Shown: in pieces, positions 1 to 11,636 of the stretch | Numbering within the stretch: position 1 is the first letter of the stretch | How the letters are laid out: the number at the start of each line of letters is the position of its first letter | DNA from: Pegea sp. RAD2-039 | Lineage: Eukaryota; Chordata; Thaliacea; Salpida; Salpidae | DNA: 64,000 nucleotides | Assembly (NCBI GenBank): GCA_034620365.1 | Contig: JAQGEQ010000089.1 | Span: 62,001 to 126,000 of the forward strand | Direction: 5' to 3' | Made by a program: the position numbers and the translations under genes | Notes under the pieces: model-generated | The model's database searches: none | What the model was told of the DNA's origin: nothing | What the model saw: only the letters and a program-made list of their open reading frames with translations

Positions 1-2097
1 AGTTATATATTTTATATATATACCATTTTTATTATTTTTGAACCTTACTAAACGACTTTTGTTATAAATGCAACAAATAACAGCTTTACAAAACTGTATC
101 TATTTATTTTTGTACAGATTTATCCTTAAAAGAAGACTTCATTAAAGATCAACTTACTTTAAGAAGTTTATTTCAGTTTCAGTTAATCTCTTGGATATAA
201 AAGACTAAATGTGCCTTCCTGCCAATTGAATCAAACTGTGTAGCACTAAATATCATTCCAGTTACTTCTTACGAAATAAGTTTAATATTATATCTTCAAA
301 TGAAGTAATAAATCGTCTTAATAAACTTATCAATTGAGTTGTTTATAAAAGTCACAGTAACCAAAGTAATAAAACAATTTTAAAAGTTTAGTTTAAACTT
401 GAGGAAATCTATTATTGTTAGGTAGATATAGTTACTGATTTTTTAGTTTAAACTATTATTATTTGTTTTTAATTAGACTGATAAAAACTTAAAGTTGAAT
501 CCCTAGTTAATTTATGGTAAACATATTTGCGCTGAATCAAAGCGTTGACGAAAACTGTCATATTTAGAAGATAGCACTTCTGTTAAGTTCTGACAAGAGA
601 CGGACAAATCATGACTTTGATAGTTATATCATTCTAATATTTGCTACTTAGTTCAAAAGGGCAACAACTGTTTTTGCAAATCATACTAACTGTTTATTTC
701 GATTTTTGCTTCTAAAATAACAATTTTGGTAGATAAATATAAAAATGCTGAAAAATAATTTATGAAAAAACTTATTTGACATTACTATGTAAAAAAAGAA
801 TTAACATAGTTCATATTCAAACAAACAATTAGAAAAATTTAATAGTTATGAAATCCAAAATAATTATATTAGTTTATTGTTAGCATTTAATAATAGAATT
901 GAAATCTGTTGTTTTACAATTACTGTAATTTACTGCTTCTACTTTTTTAAACAAGTAAATTTGTAAATTTTCTAATTTTGTTTGCTCAAATTCATTTAGT
1001 TATTTATTTTTAAAGAATCTTAAAAGAAATTAAAAGGTTAAGGATTTATCAATTTAAACACATGATTAAAATCTCAATTATTTGTTTTATACAATTACTT
1101 TATATGGCGTATGATATACTTCAATTTTATTTCTGTATTTTTTTAAGTTCACTTTTTCACCTTTAATAACTTTAAGTATTTCAAAACAGCTTACTGCGTA
1201 GTTATAAGGCATTAATGTTTTGAGCTACATCTGTTTAAATGATATTACAATATCTTTTGTTGACAAATGAAACAGTTACAATTGGAATAATGAATATTTA
1301 AAATGTATAAATAAACTAATACATAAAACAAGGTTTAAAAAGTTTTCCAATTTACTAAATTTGCTAGTTTTAAAATTTAAAACAAGCTGAGATCTTATGA
1401 ACTTGATGAAATTATATTTTGTTCTTTGAAATTACAATGAGATTTTAATTTGTAGTTCATTAAATTTGCTTACCAACAATAAGCTGCAAATATTCGTTGA
1501 AATAACTTTTATTCCATACATATATGTTTTTCTTCTAGTTTTCTTTTTAATCTTTTTTAAATCTTTAAATGATCTTCACTAACTTTATCTTCATTTAGCT
1601 AACTTAATGATTTTTATTTATTTTGCTGGTCGCTAGAATCAAGCTTAATAATTTATAAATAAATTTGCATCAATTTTATTTATCATCCTAAAAGCATATG
1701 ACAAAAATGTACTCGTAGCAAACTCTTATTATATCTAGCAGATTTTCAGGTATATTATATTAATCAAAAATCTAATTTTTGTTATTATATCATCTGAGTT
1801 TTATATAAGAAGCTTTGATTTATGATCAATTAAGCATATTTTTGGATGCAAATACCTTTTTTGAAATAAAAGAAATTTATAAATTTGTGATTTAGAATTA
1901 AACTCAAAAATGATTATTTAAATTTCAGCACCTCTAACAAACAGAAAAAAAAGTAAAATCGAAATAAACTGTATTAAAAGAATTCAAAATGCATAACAAA
2001 TTTGATCAAACCAATTTATTAAGTTCTATTAGTACTGATGTTAAGTTTACAAATTCTTAAAAAAGTTTATAAATAGAGTTGAAGATAGCTACATAAA
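1..2097. other. AT-rich intergenic DNA
   Basis: I see no supported gene here. The stretch is very AT-rich, with stops in all frames at short spacing. It lies beyond the 3' end of the minus-strand OCIA-domain gene and so contains its 3' UTR. Confidence 0.6.
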
Positions 2098-3208
2098 TTA
2101 GTCATCAAAAATTTTATCGCCCCATTTATTATATCTAGCAGATTTTTCAGGAGTATTTTCTGGATTATTTTGTGGAGGTTGACTTGATTGTTGTGGTCTT
2201 GAATTTTCATGATTTTGTTTATACAGATCTTGATATGTAACTTCTTTATCTTCAACAAACAAATCGTTTTGCTCTTTTATGGGTTCTACTGGAAAATTCT
2301 TTATATCTTCAAAAGAGACCTCTTCATCTTTTAACAAAGGATCAGGCTTCCTATTGTAATTTTGATTTATGTGAGGGTTTACACCTCTTGGATTATAAAC
2401 ATCTTGGTTATTTCCCGCGTTTGCAGCATTATCTTGTAATACACGCAATAGTTTGGAATTTCTGGGTAATTCTTCCAGTAAACGTTGCTTAGCAGTTGGA
2501 TAATAACTAGCTGCTCCAACAGCATGTCCAAGAGAACCTAGAAACAAAAAGACATTTTTTAATAACATCTTCAATTATTGTTTTGATTTTGGATATGCTC
2601 TTGGACCAGATATAACCAGAATCACTATAGTACTGTTTATTGTCTCATCTGCGTTTTGATTCTAATAGAAAGCTTTACCAACCCAGGCATAACCTCTAAT
2701 GTTTAATAACACGGTTCAGTGACCTTGAGGTAAAAGGGGTTTACTTTCATTTAAAATTTTTCTGCCCTAAATACCAGGGCTGATAATATCTATCTACAGA
2801 ATTTGGACACAAAGTTTTTTTCAATCCAAATTGTTTATCTAAGTTTTATTTACATAAGAATCTTTCAGTCAAAATTAAAGACTTTGTGTCAAATATACCT
2901 GCTAAGATGTATGAAACAATTCTTGTGCCTTTAGTCAAGCTGGAGGAGTTTTTAACGAAATAATGACACACTCCAAGAGATAAGATACCAAGAGGTATTC
3001 CTCTTTTATAACTAGCTTTTTTTCTTAATCTTTTTAATATGGCAAGCTCCTAAGAAATCAAACAATAAAAAAAGTGATTAACAGAAATTTGTTTCTTAGA
3101 ATACTTAAATATATTTTATTAGTATTTTATTTTATTGAAGAAAGAAAAAACTCAAAAAACCTTTTCATCATCAAATTGATATGGATTAGATCCAATGTTT
3201 GGGTCCAT
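2098..3208 (-). CDS. OCIA domain-containing protein A (OCIAD1/2-like)
   Basis: Three coding exons on the minus strand: 3161-3208, 2899-3049 and 2098-2537. Together they give 212 codons plus stop, in frame (phases 0 and 1). OCIA-domain proteins are small animal proteins of mitochondria and endosomes with a hydrophobic hairpin. Here exon 2 encodes a first hydrophobic segment (RGIPLGILSLGV...) and exon 3 continues with GSLGHAVGAASYYPTAKQRL, the second hydrophobic helix and Lys/Leu-rich end of the domain. The acidic linker holds VTYQDLYKQNHEN, and the protein ends YNKWGDKIFDD. Both are the conserved tail motifs of the family, as in vertebrate OCIAD1 (ITYEELR..., NKYGDTWDE). The start is the ATG at 3208, which opens exon 1. 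The donor after exon 1 (AAG|gttttt) is weak, so exon 1 is the least certain part. The same exon phases occur in gene B at 7.3-8.6 kb. Confidence 0.85.
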
Positions 3209-4825
3209 TATAAGATCTTAGCTGTGGATAAACTACAAAATATAAATAAGAAATGTGTTTATATTTAATATAAATTGAAAAAAGCTTTTAAAAAAATTCA
3301 AAATAAGTTTCATGAATAATATTTTTTCTTTTTAATTAATGAATACTACATGATAATGATAATTATTCTTATAGCAAACATAATACAAAATGATTTCAGA
3401 GATATATAAGAAGTTTTAAATATCAAAAAAGTTAGAACCAAAAGCATTACTCAGTTAAGAAAAAACAATAACAAAAATAACCCAAGATATCAATTTCAAC
3501 AAAACTGTCCAGCTCATACTTTCAATACACAATTTTAACTTATATTATATTATAGATAATATATCCTCTAAAAAATTAAATATAAACTTAAACTAATTCT
3601 TTCAAAAGTAATAGAAAAAAACTGATATAAAAGAAACAAGAATAATTTATTAAAATATTATACTTTTAATTATTTGAAAGGCAATTTATGATTAATAAAC
3701 TAGCTACAAGAAATACTATAATTTAATATTTAGAATATACACAAGTTTAAAAAAATATTAAATTGTTTAAAATTACTTATTTAAATTTCTTAAGAGAAAT
3801 TTTCGGGCTATTAACTTAAAAATCTAAATAAAATTTACAATATCTTTAAATTATCAGCTATTTTATAACAATTTATATTAAAAAAATTCGAATGTAAAAA
3901 TAAATTAGTAATATAAATAAATAAATAATATCGGAACAATTAAACTAATAAGAAAAAGTATAAAAATATAAGTACTCTAGCAAAAATTACACAATTATCA
4001 GAAAAATATATTTTTAAGAAACTGTTTACAATGAAATTGTACTTTTCATTTTTTTCGCAAATACTATTTTATTTTTAAAATATTTTTGTATTAAATTCTT
4101 TGTAAATACTTCAAAAAAATTAATTTTTACTACTTTTCTCTTATATTAGTATCAATTTCTATAAAATAAACACATTATTTGATCTAAACTTACTGCTTTA
4201 TATTTGTTTGGTCTGTTTTATGATATTTCAGGAATAATTGATTATTTTACAACCTTTTTGTTAATTCACCTTAATTCAGTATAAACCTTAAAAATCAAAC
4301 TTGAATATCTGAAGAATATTTAAAAGCGATTGATTATTGAAAAATGTAATTTTTTACGTTATTATTAATGATAAAGTATCGTTGTTAATTTTAAATTTCA
4401 TTTGATAAGTAGAAAGTTTATTTTAAACCTTATTATAAATTCGATAGTTCTTAATGAATATTACCAAATTTTTATTTAAATCGGAAACTGCTGTGCAGCA
4501 AAACTATGGATATGACAAATTTATAACGACAAAAAAATTGTCGCTGGCTTCCTATCAACTCTTACTATAGATAAGTAACATAGATGGGTATAATAAACGT
4601 TCGTTCAAATGGAGATGGAGAAACTAATATTCTATGCGTATGTACTAAGAAATAACTTAAAAAGTCTATAAAAGTTAACTTTGGCCGCTCTTTTATAGTT
4701 TTGATTAAGTTAGTAATTTTGAACAATTTTAACGGCTATTACTTTTGCTTAATTTATATTTTGTAATATATTTTAGATTGTCCCTTATGCTTTCCATAAA
4801 TTAGTTTATTGAGTTTTAATATATA
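3209..4825. other. AT-rich intergenic DNA
   Basis: No gene is supported. The stretch holds the presumed 5' flank of OCIA gene A (near 3209-3400) and short AT-rich open frames that look random. Confidence 0.55.
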
Positions 4826-5672
4826 ACTTATATTTATTTCAATAAATGCGAAGGAGGGTAACTGAAAAGAGCACCTCTCGCTAACCCACATTCTCACAAA
4901 TAACATCTATTTAGCCAAAAATACAGAAAGTAAAAGATGTAACACATGGTATTTCGATATCACTCAAAGCATATAACAGTGAACAATTACATAGAATGTT
5001 AATAATATAAGAAAGAGAGAAAAAAATCACAGTTTAGAAATGACAATGTTAGCAATATTATAACGGTTCAACTTCTGCTTGAACAATGCAAGTGACTTCG
5101 ACATGACAATGTCTGATAGCAGCTGGTTCCATGTACTAATTGTGCGGTATGAGAAAAAATTTGCGCTGATTAATGTACCAGGTGATATGGGCTTATTAAG
5201 CTGTAATATGTGTCGTCTGAGTTAGTATAACTTGAATGAAGGACTAATGGAAAAGAAATCATCAAATTGAATGTCAACTAAGTTGAGGATAATTTTAAAA
5301 ATAAGAATTAAGTCGTATTTAATCTGTTGAATTTCCAAAGTATCTAAATTGAAGAAGCTGAGACGATGTTTATAACTATCATATTTCATATTAAGTTTAC
5401 TGCATACCAATCTCGTAAATGTGGCCTGAACAGACTCGATTTTTTTTAAATAACACTAACTTGATACGGCATCCATGCACAACTATTGTATTCAAGAATT
5501 GGACGTACGTACAATATGAAAAAACTGATAAAAAACCATGGATCCTTAGAATTAAAGGTCTTTATAATAAGTTAGGCAAGACTGATTGATTTTGCAAAGA
5601 TTTTGGAAGCATATTTGCGCCATTTAAAGTCATCTGATAGACTAATGCCGAGATCTAGGACCGAAGATACTA
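4826..5672 (-). mobile_element. Non-LTR retrotransposon fragment, 3' end with reverse-transcriptase C-terminus (LINE copy A)
   Basis: Read on the minus strand, about 5670 to 5045 encodes with a few stops and frame breaks the C-terminal end of a CR1/Jockey/L2-like reverse transcriptase ORF2. Recognisable pieces are DLGISLSDDFKW, then VRPILEYNSCAW (the typical (L)VRPILEYxSxVW block), KIESVQ, and RLSFFNLDTLE...KYDLILIFKI, followed by DDFFSIS. The open stretch 5222-5410 is part of this. The 3' UTR follows, ending at about 4830 in an AAATA-type tail. The copy is 5'-truncated near 5672, as LINE insertions usually are, and is not coding-competent. Shorter copies with the same 3' end lie at 20.4, 23.4, 61.3 and 63.9 kb. 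Confidence 0.85.
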
Positions 5673-7267
5673 TATAATAAAATATATAAAATCTTTATAT
5701 AAAATATCAACATGAATCTTCTGAATGCTTATCGCTTTAAAGCTTTGAGTTGTATCTAAAATCTTTTTGATCTAATTTCTTTTTTGATTTATCGCGATTT
5801 TTATTAGTAATAAATAGAAAATCATAACATTTTTGTATCTTTGCTTTCGTTACTTGATTGTCATCTTTAACCTACCAGTTAAGATAGAAAAGTACGACAA
5901 AAACTCTTTATTGGAAAATAACAATGTTTTATACAATTGTCAAAGAATTGTAAATGTATTATAATTGTATAATATAATATAGTATAATATTGTATAAATG
6001 TATAATAATTGCCGTTATTCTTTCTGTATTTATTTTGAAAAAATCAATAAAGTTATGTTAAAGTACAATCTTTACTTATCTCAAATGAGTGATGAGTCGT
6101 CTTTAAATGAATTTAGTTACTTTTGGAGCACATATTGGTTCAAAAATGCTTTTAGAGAAAATATAGTAATTTTTTGTTCGATTTTTTCAGTTGTTGTGCT
6201 GTCCTTATACAAATAAGAATATTTTGAAATATAGTATTAATAATGGTATTAGTATTAGTTCTATATAAGGGGGTTTTTTAAACCTGATTTTATTGCCCTT
6301 CAGGTAAAACCATTTTCAAATTTTATTTTATAATTTTTGTATCATTTATATAATATTTACAATTTAAACTTTGCTTCTTTGAATATTTTTATTTGTTCAT
6401 TTTTATTTTTATTAGTTTTTGAATCTTATGATTTTTACTTAGTATTTTACAAACATTATTTCCTTGACTTATTAAATAGATTATATAGAGATATTTTGTT
6501 TTTCTTTTATTTCTTATTTCTTATTCGATATTTTGTAAATTTTACATTATTTAATTATATTATTTACTATACTAAATATCTACTTTAAAATTGTGTCTGG
6601 TAGTTTTACATTTTAGAATTAAAAATATCTTTAGCAATATTAATTATATTTATTTAGTATAATTAAAGTTTTTTATGATATTTATTTTAATTATGAAAGT
6701 TTATTTATAAATTTTTTAAAATGGTCTTTATTGGAATCATATATTTTTGGGATATTATTATTTAAACCTTTTTATTTTCATTATATTATTTAGCAATTTT
6801 AATTATAGCTTCCTAATACTATAAGACTTTTGTGATATTTTATCACAAATCATTTATTTTATATTATAAATTTCAATTTATTCGAAATCTTATCTTTTTA
6901 TAGAGCCAAATATTATCTTTGTAAATCAATCTTTTTCTTAAAAAGTTAGAAACTTGTAACTAATCTACATTATTAAAAGTCTAAGAAACTTATAGTTGAA
7001 ATATCAATCAATTTTTCTTCTTAAGTACAAATGCTTTAAAATACTGAGCAATAATGTCGATCCTTATCAAGTCTTTGAGATTAATCTTAAAAGTAATCAG
7101 AAATCTCTAGATTTTATTCTGCACTTGTTCTATTTATTGTTTGGTGACTAGCAAGCAGGTTTTCTATCTTCTGAAAAAGAAATTGTAATTTGATATTTAT
7201 TATTTCTTTTTTTTCTTTTGATACCAGATATATAGCTTTATATAGTTTTGTAAATTAGTTTAATACA
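5673..7267. other. AT-rich intergenic DNA
   Basis: No gene is supported. Open frames at 5998-6216 and 6337-6588 are Phe/Tyr/Leu/Ile-rich, as expected of AT-rich non-coding sequence, and match nothing I recognise. The end is the 5' flank of OCIA gene B. Confidence 0.55.
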
Positions 7268-8591
7268 ATGGATACAAATACTAACAACTTGGCTCAGTAT
7301 AGCAACAAGTATACAGTTGAAGAAATAGAAGAAGGAAAAAAAGTTAGTTACTTTTATTTTGAATAAATCTAATTAGCTGTTATCTGTAAAAATAAAATAT
7401 GTAATCATTTTATAATAAAAATAAAAACTTCAAATTATTATTTAATCTTGTGATTAGTTAAAATAGAACTCTTTTATGCTAAGGATTTAGTTTCTTAGAA
7501 TGTATGCATTCTCCTAAAATACACAATTTAGTAACAACAATATTTGATGTTTAATTATAAGTTAGATTTTAAAATTATAATCTGTTTTTTGACAACTTTT
7601 TTCTATATTATAAATTATACAATAAGATAAAGAAGCAAAAACTAAGTAAGCCCTGTTTGTAACTGTTAGTAGTGTTATAAAATATAATTTTTAATGATGT
7701 TAATCTCTTACTATTATATGAGTTATTAATTTAAACTAAAGTATATAAAGAATTTATTGGTATATATATTTAATTTAGCATTTTTTTAGGATTTTCAAAG
7801 ATTAATTAATCTAAGAATGGAAGGATTTGTCAAAAGAGGATTACCTGGTGCTGTTTTATCTTCACTATTAGTTGTAGCTGCTTTGAAACGAACAAATTTA
7901 ACTGGAATGAGAAGTAATCTTCTATCTATAGGTGGAAGTAAGTGAAAACTGTGTAAAAATCTTTAATTTGAAATAAGAAGTTTAAATCTTATCTTAATTG
8001 TTGGAAATATCAAATACATCAGATGTATTATTCAATTTTATTTATTATGGTTTTATAAATCATTATAAATCCTGTTAATCTTCATCATTAAGACATTTTT
8101 ACTCTTAGCAATTTAAAAGATCATCTTTTGGTATCTAGAGTTTATATCTTTGTTTTTTGAAACTAATATCTTCTATTCTAGCTTACTTGGGATTTAAGCT
8201 AGCTCAATCAACTTATAAACCCGATGAAATCAAAGAGCTTATCTCAAGATTGCCACAAGACAAGATCAAATCAATCGTGGAATATTCTAGAATGAATCCA
8301 GAGACACAATCTACAACCACCCAACAACCAATCATCAACAACAACTTAACTAATAAAGAAGATCAATTCAATGATAATCGCGAGTTACCAGCTCTTGACG
8401 TGGTTAAGGAACCAGAAAACTTCTCATATAATGATCTTCGAAAGAATCATCGAAATAAATTTGATCTATCTTATCAAAAACCTTCTGAGTCAACATACCA
8501 ACAAGATTCTGTTGTTGATGAGTTCAATTCACAACCAGAAAACACCAAACCAGTTAGACTCAATAAATATGGAGATGTTATCATGGATTAA
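7268..8591 (+). CDS. OCIA domain-containing protein B (OCIAD1/2-like)
   Basis: Three coding exons: 7268-7342, 7790-7937 and 8182-8591, giving 210 codons plus stop in frame. Splice sites are GT-AG (gttagt, gtaagt). Exon 1 supplies a polar N-terminus ending VEEIEEGKK. Exon 2 carries the first hydrophobic segment, KRGLPGAVLSSLLVVAALK. Exon 3 begins with the second (TYLGFKLAQSTYKPDEIKEL). The tail has FSYNDLRKNHRNKFDLSYQ and ends VRLNKYGDVIMD, the conserved OCIAD tail motifs. Intron positions and phases (0, then 1) match gene A, so the two are paralogs in opposite orientation about 4 kb apart, despite low sequence identity outside the motifs. A poly(A) signal AATAAA lies at 8726-8731. The likely role is a membrane-associated mitochondrial/endosomal protein; the precise function in this organism is unknown. 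Confidence 0.9.
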
Positions 8592-8958
8592 CTTTAGAAA
8601 TTTCAACTAACTTCACTTAGATGTTGAGTCTTCTGTTCCAGATATTGAAATAAGTATTCAGTTTTTGTTTAAAATCTTTTTAAGTTGAGTATTTTTAGAT
8701 ATTATTGTAATTACTTCTTCAAATTAATAAAATTTTTGTTTGATTGAATGTCTTATAAGTTTTTTATTTCATAAATTAGAATTGATTGAGTTGATCTTAC
8801 TTTTGAAAACAGAAATTACTTTTTATTTTAAATGATTCAAACTCTTATTTTAAGATAATTTATTTTAATTTGAATCATACTTTCGAAGAAATTATAAAGA
8901 TAAATTTGATAACAAAAATAACAAAATGAATTTTGATAAGATTTTGGCTTCAAAGTTT

Positions 8959-11636
8959 TCATTTAGAAAGGATCTTTGAGACTTCTTCATCAATTGGAAG
9001 ATACAGGTTTTGATCAGCAACCTCACAGTATGGAAGCTGATGTAGAAGATTCATTTTACAAAAGAATAGAATAATTAAGCGATTTAATTTTGGTTGAAGT
9101 ATTTGAGAAATTTAAACTAAAACAACTTAAAAGTTAATTTTGTGTCTTAAAAAATCCCTAAAATATTTTTGAATTTTCAATGATGTTTTACCTGAGAAGA
9201 ACCTCGAACTCTTTGAATAGAAGGAAATCCACAATCAAAGGATCTATGTGAAGCAGTTATCATCATTAAACGATCTTCTGCTTCCATTTCATTCCCCTCC
9301 TAACGAATAAAAAGTCTTTCAGCTTAAAATCAGTTTTCAAATTAAAAATATTTTCTTTAAATTTCAATAAATGAAAGATAACAGAAGTTGATTTTGATGA
9401 GATTAAATCTTGTTGAAGCAACAACAACAACCCATTTTATTAAATTATAATATTTTAATAGTTAATAAAATGATATTTGGAAGCTCATTAAGTTTAAACT
9501 TATCAATCATTGCTACAAATTAATAAACTTTTATATATAAGTCGAAAATCTGACATACAAAATAACGGAAAGCTCCTTTATAAAGTTCTTTGATACCACA
9601 AAAGATTTCTTCTTCATTTAATCGGTTTGGTTGATTCGGAAATTTGTTTTGAATCATTGAAAACCAGCGATGTTTTGGAATCTTAAAAGGAATATGTACA
9701 AGGTCCCATTGTACATCAGCACCTTATAATTTGATGGAAATTTTGATTAAATTTAATCATATAAACAATAAGAACAATTTTTAAAAGCTTTAAACTTCAT
9801 TTAAGACAAATATTTTCACCTATACAAGCTAAGCATAGAAACTTTATAAAGTGTTTTATTTACCAGTTGCTTCTAAAGCTTTGATGATATTTATGAATGG
9901 AATATCAAACTTGGTATTTTGTTCTTTACATTTTTGAGAATTTGGAAAAGTGTTATATTTTCCTGGCCTATGAATTATTAGAACCTATAAAAATAATGTT
10001 AGTTTTTAACACAAACGATAATAAGCAAGTGAGCTTTTTACTTAATTTAGAGTTAAACTGTGCTACTATTGTCTTCATTTTCTTTATATATTTTGTATTT
10101 TTAAAGTTGTTAACTGTTATGCTCTCTACGTGTTCTGGTTTTTGTTACTTATTAATTGTGATAATTAAGACGTTTTTTTATTTATTTTTCTGCTGTCATA
10201 TTGTGTTTGGTTAGCTTTAAAAGCTTTATCATTTGTTTTCTGATATATAATATTTCGTAAATAATTAAATATAAACCTTTCCAAATGAGGGAAGGTTCTT
10301 CATTATGATATCGAAAGCGCTTTTTAAGTCTTTGATGTTTCGAATACTATCATGGAATAATATTCTATCAAACTTTTTTCTTTTTCCATTTATTTCTTTG
10401 CTCAGCTTCAAAATAAAATTTATGTTTGATTTCTATTTACAAACGGTATTAAAATTTACTTGTACTAAAAACAGCTTCAGATTTATTATTAGTAACTTTC
10501 AATTTTAGTTTAAAGAAAAGTTCTGAGAAGTCGGAAAAGAAAATTTGATTTGTACCTCAATTAAATCTTGTTCTATATTGTAGTTTTTTAGTTGGTTTTT
10601 TGACATTTCTTCTGTATGAACTGTTATTTAATAGTCAGTTAGTTATAAGCTTATAAAGAAGTAACTATAGTAAAATAAAACGAAATAAATTAACTAATAA
10701 CTGAGCTCAAAAATAAGAAGCACCTACCTATGTTTAATAAATTAACTGGGTTCAAAAGACAGAAATACTTTTCTAATCTTTCAGAAAAATTACTTCTTTT
10801 ATCACCAGCATATAGAAGTAGATGATGACAACCAATCTCCAAATGCTTATGTATAAGCTGTTAACAAATTTTCTTTTTTAATGTTTGTATTTATGATACT
10901 TTATTAATTAACCTTTTGATACTAATATGTTTTTTTAAACAAAGTCATTCAAATTTTAATCAAATTTTAATTAAAAATTTTGAATTGATTAACCAAGATA
11001 CTTACATATAGTAAATTATCTTCATATAGTTTTCCGAAATAATACATCTGGTCTTCTTCAAAGTCTTTTAGACTTAAACCAAAAATATTCTCAACTTTAA
11101 AATCAGATTTTTCTAAAAGAAAGTTTATGAGAATTATTATCAATTTTCTAATTTGATTCAAATAGAAATTGTTCATCAATTATACCAAAGCAAATTGTTT
11201 TGTAGTACACTGCGGTAATTTGAATTCAAACCTGTTTTCTCTTACCTTTTTTGAATAATAACATTTTCTTTTCATTAACTTTTGAAGCATTTTTCACATT
11301 CTAAACATGATTAAAAATTAAATTTAATTAGTTTTTTGTATGTTACAAGTATTACAAAAAAGGGGAATAATTTTTTTTCTATTATATTATCATTTTCTTT
11401 TAATTTTTTTAGTTTGTATTTTTTACAATTTTCCCAGTTAAGTTTTTACATTAAACTTCTGAATTTCAAGATCTTTTTAAAGATCTTACTTGATTATAGT
11501 TTTCATCATCTTCTGTTTCATCTTCTGGTAGTTCAGTTGAAAAAATCTTAAATCTTTTTTCTTGATCAACTAATCTTTTTGAACTTTTCTTTGATTTTTG
11601 CAAGCAGAAAGACTTTTGCTTAGAGTTACTAAACAT
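8959..11636 (-). CDS. SAM-dependent methyltransferase-like protein
   Basis: Ten coding exons on the minus strand: 11490-11636, 11246-11300, 11006-11112, 10728-10857, 10556-10620, 10277-10405, 9864-9984, 9559-9722, 9192-9299 and 8959-9036. They give 367 codons plus stop, phases consistent. The class I methyltransferase features are LEIGC in exon 4 (motif I region), KFDRILFHDSIRNIKDLKSAF in exon 6 (motif IV, like xDxIxxxxxxHHxxD), GKVLIIHRP at the exon 6/7 join, and the C-terminal blocks VQWDLVHIPFKIPKHRWFSMI, EEEIFCGIKEL and DRLMMITASH, which resemble a family of small-molecule methyltransferases. The first ~70 residues are Lys/Ser-rich and acidic. Motif I reads LEIGCHHLLLYAGD and lacks the usual GxGxG, so cofactor binding may be altered or lost. 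The substrate is unknown. The start (11636) is the first ATG of the most upstream exon seen; earlier exons cannot be excluded. The gene is convergent with OCIA gene B. Confidence 0.7.

Noticed and set aside
5998-6588. Two open frames of 72 and 83 codons
   Set aside because: The composition is Phe/Tyr/Leu/Ile/Asn only, with no motif and no splice context. It is typical of random AT-rich DNA.
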